A stretch of 64,000 nucleotides of DNA from Miscanthus floridulus. Lineage: Eukaryota; Streptophyta; Magnoliopsida; Poales; Poaceae. Below the pieces are notes generated by a model that saw only the letters and a list, made by a program, of their open reading frames with translations, did no database searches and was not told the DNA's origin. Position 1 is the stretch's first letter; each line of letters opens with the position of its first letter. The stretch is taken from NCBI RefSeq assembly GCF_019320115.1, contig NC_089598.1:24519585-24583584 (forward strand). The letters run 5' to 3'. The position numbers and the translations under genes were made by a program. This document shows, one piece after another, positions 33,797 to 43,620 of this stretch.

Positions 33797-34012
33797 TGGA
33801 GTATTAAATATAGACTAATTACGAAACTAATTGCACAACTTGACTAATTTGCGAGACGAATCTTTTAAGCCTAATTAGTCCATGATTTGACGACGTGGTG
33901 CTACAGTAACCATGTGCTAATGACAGATTACTTAGGCTTAAAAAATTGTCTCGCAAATTAGCCTCCATCAATGTAATTGGTTTTATAATTAATCTATATT
34001 TAATGCTCTTTA
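33797..34012. mobile_element. MITE with long inverted repeats
   Basis: The arms TATTAAATATAGACTAATTA (from 33801) and its inverted partner at 33960-34010, read on the minus strand as ATTAAATATAGATTAATTAT, continue through CAATT(G/A)CA and GCGAGACGAAT/GCGAGACAAT. The inner loop is CATGATTTGACGACGTGGTG. This is a very common grass MITE near genes. I leave the superfamily open. Confidence 0.7.
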
Positions 34013-34365
34013 TTAAAGAAAAAAAAAACCCGACGAGATTTTCCGGCGGTCAGCATCAAGCGAACTGTGGACACGTGTGTGTGTCAGGGCTAGGGAAAGG
34101 GTCAGGGTCAGGGTATGTTCCCCTTACGACTCCTCTGCGTGGCTGCCTATGTGCGGCAAGCATCAAATTTCTTTAGTGATTGTGTGGTGACACACATATA
34201 AATTAAACCTATCAAACTATTCCGTCATCTGAATAGACTAATTGATTTGAGCTGCCATACATTTCAAATTTTTTGTCAAAATTAGGGGCTTCAATTGATT
34301 TTTTTTGTGTGAATCAGTTGATCTTTGCTTCTATGTTCTATATGTCCTCCAAAGTACCCTATTTG

Positions 34366-34455
34366 CTTTGTTGAAAAGCCAGGTTGATAAGTATTATTCA
34401 CTGATTTATTGTGAAAGAAAAATACTATACCAGACTGATAAGTTCAAACAAACAG
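34366..34455. mobile_element. MITE remnant, family of 8655-8775
   Basis: Shared body with 8655-8775: ATTTATTGTGAAAGAAAAAT, with TTGCTTTGTTGAAAAGCC on the left and TTCAAACAAACAGGG on the right. Confidence 0.5.
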
Positions 34456-34918
34456 GGCTACACCATACCAACTCTTTTTCGTAGAGGACCACGAAGAAAC
34501 GGCCACAGGGCACAGGAAAATATATGAAGAGTGTATGACAAGGTATATACGTAGGCGTGATTGAACAAGTGGATTTGGGCTGAGCTTGGTCCTCACCAGT
34601 GCTACTGCTAAGCCCATCTATATTTCATACCGGGCCTAGTCTCATCTTTACATACAGGCTGTTTGTGTTGGTGTTGTAGCAACATAATCCAATAAAAAAA
34701 CTCAAGCCCAATCTAACGGTTTATGTTGGATGGGTAGCCCGACTTGATGCAGCCCAGCCTAGTGTCACATTTGGTGGGCCAAAAAATATCATGGGTGGTG
34801 ACCCCTTTCGGGCCGGCAAAAGGGCTTTTCCTAGGCCATGTCTGGCCCAAGCTCAAGCTCTACGAATCAGTACCGAATTTTGGAATAAGGGCTTCTGAGG
34901 GAACTCTGGTTGCGTAAG

Positions 34919-35690
34919 GCTATCTCCAACAATTAAAACGCAAATAGGAGACCTATTTCTTCATTTGGGTCTCGCAGCACGGAAGGGTCACGCACCCAAA
35001 CACTCCCGTCTCCAACAGCCAACGCATCAACGCCCCGCCAGACTCGCGGCGCGCGTCCTCACCCTGCAGCGCTTGCGGAGGCGGTGGCCGCTGCCCGGCG
35101 CCGTGCATCCTCCACCGCCACCACCGACTCCACCACGTCACCGACGCGCCGCTGCTCCCCCTCGACGCGACCCTCGCCGGGCGAGGCCTCCTGGCGCGGG
35201 CAGGAGAGGCCGCCCCGTCACGGTTCCGGTGGCGCCCCAACGAGTCCCCACTCCGGCGGCAGGTGCGAGGCCTCCTGGCTCGGATCCGGCGAGGGTCCTA
35301 CTCCGGCGGCAGGCGAGCGAGGCCGCCCTGGCGCGGTTCTGGTGGCGCCCCACTCCGGCGGTAGGCGGGCGAGGCCTCCGGCGCAGATCCGGCGAGGAAC
35401 CTCCTATCGCAGGCAGGAGAGGCCGCCCCGGCGGTTCCGACGGGCGGTGGCTCCGGCCGGTACCGATCCGATCAGGTAGTGGCACTTCGATCTGCTTCGC
35501 TGTTGTCACCTCGTTTGCGTCGTGGGGGAGAGACAACGCATTTTGCGTTGCGGCGCAGCTCGTACCCAAAATAGGTGTTCTATTTGCATCTGCCGTTGGA
35601 GACTGATTTTAGTACCAAAAACACTATGCAGTACCTAAAATACGTTTGGGTCACGCTTTGGCTATTCCGTTGGAGACAGTCTAAAGCCAG
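34919..35690. mobile_element. TIR element with GC-rich core (possible Pack-MULE)
   Basis: The left end GGCTATCTCCAAC...GCAAATAGGAGACCTATTT is mirrored on the right by the reverse complement GTCTCCAAC...GCAAATAGAACACCTATTTT. A further TTGGAGACAGTC lies at 35670. Between the arms is a 450-bp GC-rich core with a repeated CTCCGGCGGCAGG...GGCGAGGCC motif. All six frames there are partly open because of composition, so I do not call a gene. No convincing target duplication is visible. Confidence 0.45.
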
Positions 35691-37403
35691 CTCTAGAACA
35701 CTAACCCTACTATAGAGACATTTCCACTTTTAGAGTGTGAGTGTTATTAGATCTAATCCCATGTCAGAAATTAATCGGGGGCACAACACATTAGACGAGG
35801 CAACATCTACCTGTCAGATTAGTCTTTTCGATCGAGTTAGACCTGAGGCGTATGCAGTCGTGGGTATAACGACCACATCCACTGCACACTCAATAGAAGT
35901 TATCCTCCCTCATCAGGCTGAAAAAGCTGAACGGCGGGGCTTTGACTGCGGTGGTGTGCCGGCTGATGGTCCAGCGACGGGAAATCATAGAAGGAAAAAA
36001 ACACTTGTGTAATCTGTTGTAGTGATTGGATATTTTTTCCAAACTCACAAAAAATGAAAACTCTAGTTTTTGAACACCCGTGAGGAGATCCATTTAATTC
36101 ATGGATTTGACCTCTAAATTCAGTTTTTTGGATCTGGATTACGTGGAGGCAAGACGTTTGGCAGGATTCCGATAAAAAAACGTTTGGCTGGATTTTATGA
36201 ACTGAAACTGTTTTTAAAATCTAGAGCTGCTGAAGCTCTTCGCCATAGGCCGTAACCCAGACCTACTCTAGATCCCCCAGTGGTTCCATCAGTACACGCA
36301 ACCAAATTAAGCGAGACGAGGTCTAGAAGGCCAAACGAAGACAAATGTATGCAGGTAGCAGGCGATAAAGCTCCAATCCTTAATTAGTGTAACTTTTCAA
36401 GTTTTATCTTCAGTCGTACATGTTAGGAGGTAAAGCAGCTAGAGCTGCTGCAGCGAACACGGAACAACACCCAAACCAAGGTAAGCAAAAGGGGCAGAAG
36501 TGAACTAGCAGCTCTGCAAATTGCAACAGCACAACGAGCTGATGACCAGCGGTAAAGATAGGGAGCGCAGACAAACCTGTCGTTGCCATGGCACGAGTGG
36601 CAGCAGAGATGCTGAGCTCAGGCCATGGACATGGAATCCGACCGCCTCGATACCCAATATCTCCGGCTCCGGTGGGTACTGCAGCGGATCGGCGAGCAAA
36701 GGCCAAGGAGAGGGGCGAGCTAGATGTGGAGGCTCTGCTCATATGAGCCAGCGGACGTTGACTTGCATTTTCAAGTCCTCTCCTCCTCGGTATCCAGCAG
36801 CAAGGCCGCACCAGTCATCATTGTAGGTCTGCCTGTGCGATATATCGCTCCGCCTATCAGAGCGAAGGAAAGGACGGGCCACCTGTTAATCCACCTCCTT
36901 TTGCGTGGGAATCTTGTCATTGAGCAGTACTCCGTATTAGGTGCTAAAAAACGTTGTAATAGAAAACAACAGGTAACTTATGCTTGTCTCCCGTGCTCTA
37001 CTTGGATTGCTGCGCGCCGTTATTGTTCGTTCGCGCGCGTTGTTCATGCTAACAGCTATTGCAGCCTATATATCTTTAGCCAAAAAAAACTAATCAAGAA
37101 AAAAAAACATCATGAGACATGCAAAGAAACTAATTAGAAGGTGTCCATTGCAAGAAAGAAAGAGATTAAAGCCCTATTTAGATCTCTCGTCGATAGATCT
37201 AATATCTCCAAATAAATGATTTAAAGTTATATCTAAACTTTAGCTAACCCCAAAAAATATATTAGACCACCAACAGCTTGGTTAAAATTAATAGCCAAAT
37301 TCCATTGTTTAGCTATTTTGTAAAATAGAAAACTTCTTCAAAAAGAAAAGGTCAACGGCAGCCTTGCTATTTTACAAATTCAGGTAGCAAGTGCCCTTGT
37401 GTT
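35691..37403. other. Intergenic DNA, possible minus-strand first exon
   Basis: A minus-strand frame at 36410-36811 is moderately GC-rich, and its reading CCATGGCAACGACAG/GTTTGT gives a donor-like site near 36577. I see no domain and do not call it. 37150-37350 is AT-rich with CTAAA/TTTAG symmetry and may be another MITE. Confidence 0.3.
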
Positions 37404-37529
37404 CTAACCCAGCCGCACTAATACTCCACTGATCAAGCCCCGTGCTCCCATGATAGCTTGCAGACTTTCTCTGTCAGCCATCACTCTCGTCCACAGGGCC
37501 ATGTTCGGCACGATGGCCACCACGGATAT
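37404..37529 (-). pseudogene. Terminal exon fragment, unknown protein
   Basis: The minus strand has a strong acceptor (TTTGTTTTTCATAG) at 37530, followed by 41 open codons (ISVVAIVPNMALWTRVMADR, then ESLQAIMG...) to a TAG at 37404. The peptide is protein-like. It joins on its right to the duplicated intron-like segment 37543-39020, so that segment is probably the intron upstream of this exon. The other copy of the segment (10106-11265) lacks the exon. Identity unknown. Confidence 0.5.
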
Positions 37530-37542
37530 CTATGAAAAACAA

Positions 37543-39020
37543 AAGGCTTATCAATCTGCATCAACCATTGTGACTGAGATGAGATTTTCTGCAGAATCTC
37601 ACAGAAAGTATGCAGTTCATATAGGAGAATAGAAGGCTTATCAATCTGCATCAACCTTTGTAAGTGAGATGAGGTTAGTTCTGCAGAATCTCAATGAAAG
37701 TATGCAGTTCATATAGGATAATAGGAAAAGGAGAATCCAAGTACATTGCCCGGAGGCTGGTGGCTGGAGTCCATCGGTCCATATTGCAAGCTAAGGCCGT
37801 AGGCATGCATGACCCCCTACACCTTCATATTGTTAGCTATATGTGCATGTGCATCAGGTACTTTCAAGGTTTTATTGCCAAATCATACAGTTCATGAAGC
37901 AAAGTAAGCAGTCCAAATGTTCAATGTGTACTTGGGGACGGCTAACACTTCCATGGTGGACGGGTAAGACATCAACAAAAATCAGTAGAGTATGCATAAC
38001 CTCACTATCCAATTCATACCACAATTCATACTACCAATCTTACAAAAGAACATTTCTTATAAAATGAGCATAATATCATACTCCCTCCATTCCAAATTAT
38101 AAGACGTTTTAGCTTTTCTAGATACATCATTTTTGTTATGTAGCTAGATATACATTATGTCTAGATACATATTAAAAGCAATGGTATAGAAAAAGCCAAA
38201 ACGTCTTATAATTTGGAACGAATGTAGTTAACAAGAAGTAGCTAGCCACAATCATATTTCAATTATGATTAGATAAGGTTAGATTCCAAGCAAAGATGGC
38301 ACCGGATGTGACTAACTTCTTAAAACTCTCAAAAGAAGTACTATACAAAGTAGTCAATCATGGTCCTATTAGTATCTTACTGTAGTCAGGTTTGGAGGCA
38401 GAAACTTTTTACTATGGTTGGGGGAGATTTCGACGGCTCACGGTTCCTTTGAGTTTTCTTTTCCTTTTCTATACTTGTAGTGTTAGCAAAACAAAGAGAC
38501 GATCCTACAGAAATCTGCAATCCCATGGATATCACTGATCTCACAAAATAGCATGATCAACGAGAAGCTGCCACAGGACCACAACCAGGTTGCAATAGAA
38601 CTAAACAAGTTCTATAGCAAGCATGACACTAGATGCGACTAGGGCGTATATGGGTTCACGGCTAAATATTGCATCATCTCAAGTTAACTCATCATTAACA
38701 AGTCTGAAAAGACATCTTAATTAATCAATCAGGGATTCAGGGTCTCACTATGTGACAGGTTTAGAGACAAAACTTACAACATCATATCTTATCTCTGGGC
38801 AGTGACGAACTGATGATATGCTTAAGACGCAGCTAATAACAGCATATGCTTAGGCCTTGTTGATTGCTACCTGCACACACAGTAGAAGCAATTCAGAGAA
38901 ACTGTTATTTGTTAACATTCATTCAAATCTTTTTAGAGCAAAGTGCATGTGTAATACGTAACACCCATAGCTTGAACAGAAGCCAGAAGAAGTTTTACAG
39001 AAACACATAACAGAAGGAAT
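37543..39020. repeat. Duplicated segment, copy 2
   Basis: This is the counterpart of 10106-11265, longer because of three changes: an internal tandem duplication (37543-37630 and 37632-37720, AGGCTTATCAATCTGCATCA to GTATGCAGTTCATATAGGA), the MITE at 38081-38228, and rearranged sequence near 38408-38490. There the phrase CCTTTGAGTTTTCTTTTCCT is inverted relative to copy 1. Similarity ends near 39020, where a motif also present at 38408 begins. Confidence 0.8.
38081..38228. mobile_element. Stowaway-type (Tc1/mariner) MITE
   Basis: The element has classic ends: CTCCCTCCATTCCAAATTAT on the left, with the inverted partner ATAATTTGGAACGAATGTAG on the right. The inner arms ACGTTTTAGCTTTTCTAG and its inverse also pair. 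TA dinucleotides flank it (38079-38080 and 38229-38230). Copy 1 of the host segment lacks it. Confidence 0.85.
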
Positions 39021-39384
39021 TAGAAATTTTTTACAATAGTTGGGGGGGAATTTTGACGGCTCACGTCGCACGATTGAACGGCTAGGAAGGCAGAAAGTGA
39101 TGAGAGGCGATGAGAGCGAGGCGATAGGTGTGTCTATGGTCGGTGGTCCCATATGCGTCACGTCGCCTCCCATCTCCTCCAAAATTTAGGGAATTAAGAC
39201 TTCAAATAAAAGAGTGGTAATTCTTTTTTCGTAGTTCTTTTATTTAACGAAGGGTAAATCCATAATTGCAAAAAAAATGTTTTGAGTAGTATAGTTAGGG
39301 TGTATGATTCAATTAAGTACTATAGTTAGATAAATATTTTCTTGAGTAGTATAGTTGGGATGAATAATTAAGTAATAGGGTTAA
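39021..39384. other. Flank of MULE with repeated phrases, no gene seen
   Basis: A TTTTTTACAATAGTTGGGGG... GACGGCTCACG block at 39025-39062 repeats one at 38406-38443. AGTAGTATAGTT(A/G)GG recurs at 39285 and 39345. Confidence 0.5.
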
Positions 39385-41262
39385 TTCGAACACTGCCATT
39401 GTAATTCTTCGAGTTTGAAAATATACCATTGCAATTTGTGATATTGTAAATATGCCATTGTAATTCCTGTGAAACGTGATTCATGACATTAAGTGGGCTT
39501 TCAGGCGTTCGTATACGGCAACATGTTTAGTATGGCCCGTATTGCCCCTGTCCAGTCGCCGTAGCACCTCCGCCGCACGTCGCATTGCCTGCAGCATCCG
39601 CTCCTTGGGCGGTACCATGCCCAGCTGTCCAGCTGACCTGTATGTTGCATTGGATTGCCCAGCTGACCCGTCTGAACAAAGCATATGCCATAAAAAGGTC
39701 ACAGATAATTTGATAACAAGTTGAAAACTTCTGATAATTTGATAACAAGTTGAACACACTGAACAAAGCATATGCCATAAAAGGTCACAGATAAGTTGAT
39801 AACAAATTCACAGACTAGTGCCTGGACTTTAACTGACTACAAGTTCACATGACTTTAACTGAATATAAAGTTCACGTGACTTTAAATGGATACAAGTTCA
39901 CAGGACTTTAACTGAACAAAGCACGTCCTGATTAATAAAATTCAAAAGCATGGCCTAATTTCTAGTTCAAAAGCACGACCTGATTACAGGTTCACAATCA
40001 CAGCCTGATTACACACAGCAACCATCAAAACCACTCGACATTAAGATTCAGGAATTAGTGACTTGAGCAGTGAGTTGGGTATTAAGGAACTGTGACAAGC
40101 TCGTGATAACTCTAGGCTGTGGTGCGGCGGCAGCCTTCTATTGCTTTTTCTTCACTGGAGTCTTCTTCTTCTTGGGCGTCTTCTTCCTTTTGGGACTCTT
40201 TTTCTTCTTTTGTGCTGCCTTCTTCTTCACCTCTGACGGCCCAGCAGTGTCATCATCTTGTTGCCGTTTCCTGCATAGTATAGTGGTTAGCACTAGGTTC
40301 AGTACAGAATGCATAAGAAATGCTTTGAGAATGAGTCACTAACCTCTTGTTCTATGATCTGCCCCCAATTTCTCCATCGGAGTCAACCTCAGCAAATTTG
40401 CAAGTCTTGGCAAAGTGACCGAAGTCACCACACCTTTTGCACTTCACCTTTTTCTTGTTCGCTTTCCCTTCAAGGCAGCCCCTAATTCTCTATACTCTTG
40501 GTCTGCCTGGTGGTCTTCCTAGCAAGGGTGGAAATATTGTGAACCCAAGATCCACCACAGGCCACTATGTTCTGTCTGGAAAAGGCTCTACTCTTCCTTC
40601 ATAAGCAGCCCTAAATCTTGGTACAGAATAATATTCATGCACATAGTCTTCTATTTTCATTCCCCTATTGGACAGTATCCAAGCTAATGCATGCTTGCAG
40701 GGCTTGCCTGTGAGCTGCCACTCTCTGCATGAACATGAATGATGTTGGATTTTTCTTGAGCCATTCTGTCAACCTGCTAGCACACCAATCTTGTGTTGCC
40801 ATTTTTTCTTCTCTCAGCTTTGTAGTAGGACAGTTATGCTCAGCAGGCAATACTTTAATCTGCAACAAAATTGAATAGAAAAATACATGTTACAAAAGTG
40901 TACCAAAAACAGTTTACAATAGAAAAATAAGAATACACAGGTTGTACCTCTATTGTTTTGCCATCATAAATCCTTGATGCATGTATTCTCCATGGGCAGC
41001 CCTCAGCTTTGCACTTGTCAATGAACCTGGTCTTGTCAGTCTTCAGATCAGCAAATTCAAATCCAGTGATCACAACATAGTGCCTCACAGCTTTCCTAAA
41101 TGCTATGATATCAGGAAACAAGGCACCTTTCACAATGTTGGGATTTTCTGGATCATGAAGGACATTTATCTCCTGAGGATCTGCATCATTAACTTCTGCC
41201 TCAAGAGGAACGCCTCCTTCAGCAGGAATATAATCAGAATTGTCATCAACTTCTGCCTCAAG
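39385..41262 (-). mobile_element. MuDR-type MULE, internally deleted, cut at its 5' side
   Basis: The transposase relic reads on the minus strand. The left flank at 39385-39470 has the repeated phrase (ATGCCATTGTAATT and ACCATTGCAATTTG) seen in termini of MuDR-type grass elements. Short direct repeats (GATTTGATAACAAGTTGAA; GACTTTAACTGA) fill 39700-39920. The right side ends abruptly at about 41262 against a copia element, so the second terminus is lost. Confidence 0.65.
40138..41262 (-). pseudogene. MuDR/MURA transposase relic lacking the DDE core
   Basis: On the minus strand an acidic stretch (EVDDNSDYIPAEGG) leads to the MuDR N-terminal domain (FRKAVRHYVVITGFEF, DKTRFIDKCKAEGCPWRIHA) and IKVLPAEHNC. 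The sequence then jumps to the SWIM zinc motif (CREWQLTGKPCKHALAWILS, about 40675-40730), EDYVHEYYSVPRF, a CCHC knuckle (CKRCGDFGHFAKTC, about 40400-40445) and, after an intron, a Lys-rich tail (KKKSPKRKKTPKKKKTP) ending at 40138. The DDE catalytic core that normally separates the N-terminal domain and SWIM is missing. TAG stops lie in the SWIM-CCHC linker. It is a deletion derivative and cannot be active alone. Confidence 0.8.
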
Positions 41263-42130
41263 AGGAGAGCTTACATTCTTTCTTGGCTTTCAAGTCAAGC
41301 AAATGAAAGAAGGGATTTTCATCTCTCAAGAGAAATACACTAATGATCTTCTCAAGAGATTCAAGATGGATGAATGTAAGCCAATCAAGACTCCAATGCC
41401 AACCAATAGACATCTCGACCTAGATGAGGGAGGTAACCCGGTTGATCAAACTCTCTACCGCTCTATGATTGGTAGCTTATTGTATTTGACCGCATCTAGG
41501 CCCGACATCATGTTTAGTGTGTGTATGTGTGCTAGGTTTCAAGCTAATCCTAAGAAAACTCATTTAATTGCCGTAAAAAGAATCCTTAGGTATCTTAAGC
41601 ACACACCAAGCATTGGCCTTTGGTATCCCAAAGGAGCTAGATTTGAGTTAATTGGCTATTCCGATTCGGATTATGCCGGATGCAAAGTTGATAGAAAAAG
41701 CACTTCCGGAGGGTGCCATTTGCTTGGTAGATCACTTGTGTCTTGGTCCTCCAAGAAACAAAATAGTGTGGCTTTGTCCACCGCCGAAGCGGAATACATT
41801 GCCGCGGGTGCTTGTTGTGCACAGATACTTTACATGAAACAAACTTTGTTAGACTATAGTGTAGTTCTAGATAAAGTACCTCTTTTGTGCGACAATGAAA
41901 GTGCGGTAAAACTTGCAAACAATTCGGTTCAACACTCTCGCACCAAGCACATAGATATCCGTCATCACTTTCTTAGAGATCATGTTGCTAAAAATGATAT
42001 ATCACTAGAAGGTGTAAGAACCGAGGATCAATTGACGGATATCTTCACTAAACCACTAGATGAGGCAACATTTTGTAGATTGCGGAATGAACTCAATGTG
42101 CTTGATTTTAGCAACTTCACTAAAATTTGA
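41240..42130 (+). CDS. Ty1/copia RT C-terminal part and RNase H
   Basis: The 296-codon frame is intact, but only codons from 41264 on (GELTFFLGFQVKQMKEGIF) are copia-like. The first eight codons come from the flanking MULE sequence. It contains RSMIGSLLYLTASRPDIMF (late RT) and RNase H with GYSDSDYAGCKVDRKSTSGG, STAEAEYIAAGACC, LLCDNESAVKLANN and SRTKHIDIRHHFLRD. The catalytic D-E-D residues of RNase H are present. Copia order and downstream context fit the SIRE/Maximus lineage. The catalytic RT fingers and palm, integrase, protease and gag are missing, cut at the junction with the MULE. Confidence 0.9.
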   Translation: MSSTSASRGELTFFLGFQVKQMKEGIFISQEKYTNDLLKRFKMDECKPIKTPMPTNRHLDLDEGGNPVDQTLYRSMIGSLLYLTASRPDIMFSVCMCARFQANPKKTHLIAVKRILRYLKHTPSIGLWYPKGARFELIGYSDSDYAGCKVDRKSTSGGCHLLGRSLVSWSSKKQNSVALSTAEAEYIAAGACCAQILYMKQTLLDYSVVLDKVPLLCDNESAVKLANNSVQHSRTKHIDIRHHFLRDHVAKNDISLEGVRTEDQLTDIFTKPLDEATFCRLRNELNVLDFSNFTKI

Positions 42131-43620
42131 GCTTATGTTGTCCCTTGAATTGCATTGTAATATACAACATATTTAATGCTTTATAATGCATATAGGGCTT
42201 GTCTAACATGGTTAAGATAACCGCCAAAAAACGTGTGAAGAAGCTAGCCTTGAATTAAACTTGACAAGCAACTAGATTTACTTTCAAGTATTGCATTGCA
42301 TATGCATGAATGTTGCTTTGTCATTTATCTTAAATCGCCCTCTTATTGCCTATTTTCTTAAAAAGAATTATAGCCTAAGGCAAAATATTTTGAAAAACTT
42401 GAGGGTTTGAGAGAGGTCACTCACATCAGTCCCAATTGGTGTTTATTTGGATCTTATTGGAGTTGGGACTTGATTGGGAACATGCAACGCGAAGGAATTT
42501 GAAGATTTGCTAAAGAAGGAGTGACAAGACGCTGCACCGGACTCTGGGTTCCAGCGTCCGGTCAGTTCATAGGAGGTGAAACTGCTGCCGAAGGAGTGAC
42601 CAGACGCTAAAACAGTGTTTTCCAGCGTCCAGTCAGTAGGTGCTTCAGCGTCCGATCGATGATGAAGGTGTCAAGGCTTGGTGACCGGACTCTGGCTGCG
42701 TCCGGTCGCGATTCTAGAGGATTTGGACCTCTCTAGAATCGACCGGACGCTGGGTGGTAGCGTCCGGTCGCTACCACCGGAGCGTCCGGTCAATAGGAAA
42801 CATGTGCGATTAGTCTCTTCCCTGTTTCCTTGTCTGTTACGTCTGGGGGGCCACCTTATAAGCAATCCGCCGTGCGCCGTTGACCTAACCCTATCTCGCC
42901 TCCATCACCGTGCCGACATCGCCGCTAGCCCTAGCCGCCGTCGACCGCGTGCCACCGCAGCGCCACCGGTTGCCATCCTCCAGCGCCGCCGCCTACAGCG
43001 CCTTCCCGCGCTGTCCACGCCCTGCGCCGCCGCGTGCTCCAGCGCCATCGCAGCGCCGCTGGTTGCCATTCTCCAGCGCCGTAGCCCACAACGCCTTCCT
43101 GCGCCATCCACGCCCCGCGCCGCCACGTGCTCCAGCGCCGCCACTGCACAGCATCACCACCCTGCTCCGCCGTGCCCCTATGTGCCCTAGCGTCGCCGAG
43201 GCTACTTCACTCCAAGCTCCACATTGAACCCTAGAGCCTCCATTGCATCACTCGGCCATCGAATTTTTCATCGCCGAAACCTTAACCTAGCCGGTTCCAG
43301 TGTTTCCCCCGCGTGACGCTTCTCTCTTCTTCGGATCGCCGGTTCGTCAGGTAGCAATGCCTCGCGTTTCAATTTCATACCTAATTGCTTGCTTCCTAGG
43401 GTTTCACATCTATTAGATACATTGTATTTATTTGTATACTCTATCTATTCCATCGTGCAGCGAGTTGATGCCATTGAGATCGTGTGGTAGTTGTCTGTTA
43501 ACTCGGGGCCAAGCTCGCGAGTAAGGATCAAGGCCAAGCCTCAAAAGTGTTAGCGGTAGTTGATCTTCGACATCGGCAGTTGTTTCTTTGTCAGCGACAG
43601 TTTTTCCTCAGATCTTTCAG
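42131..43620. other. SIRE spacer between pol and envelope-like ORF
   Basis: The forms CCGGACGCTG and CAGCGTCCGGTC recur at least eight times at 42520-42800, in both directions. They are followed by a possible TATA (CCACCTTATAAGCA, 42852) and a GC-rich leader. An intron-like stretch ends at GTGCAG (43460). The overlapping frames at 42678-43227 are compositional. Confidence 0.5.
42958..43143. repeat. Tandem repeat, period 93 bp, two units
   Basis: CAGCGCC(A/G)C(C/T)GGTTGCCAT begins at 42958 and again at 43051. Each unit ends CGCGTGCTCCAGCGCC or CACGTGCTCCAGCGCC. Confidence 0.75.

Larger units (their letters stand above)
33399..34918. other. Intergenic DNA with three MITEs, no gene seen
   Basis: If the Helitrons were removed, this sequence would be the original upstream region of the membrane protein gene. 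It holds the MITEs listed separately and a TG-rich stretch near 34075-34115. No coding frame is supported. Confidence 0.45.

Noticed and set aside
35084..35606. Long overlapping ORFs (up to 213 codons)
   Set aside because: GC-rich repeat core of a TIR element; three or more frames are open at once, and none has a domain.
40070..40342. 90-codon plus ORF rich in Phe
   Set aside because: It is the antisense of the Lys-rich tail (AAG/AAA codons) of the MULE transposase relic.
42678..43227. 170- and 105-codon ORFs after SIRE pol
   Set aside because: They fall in the GC-rich 93-bp tandem repeat and leader of the envelope-like ORF; no domain is visible.
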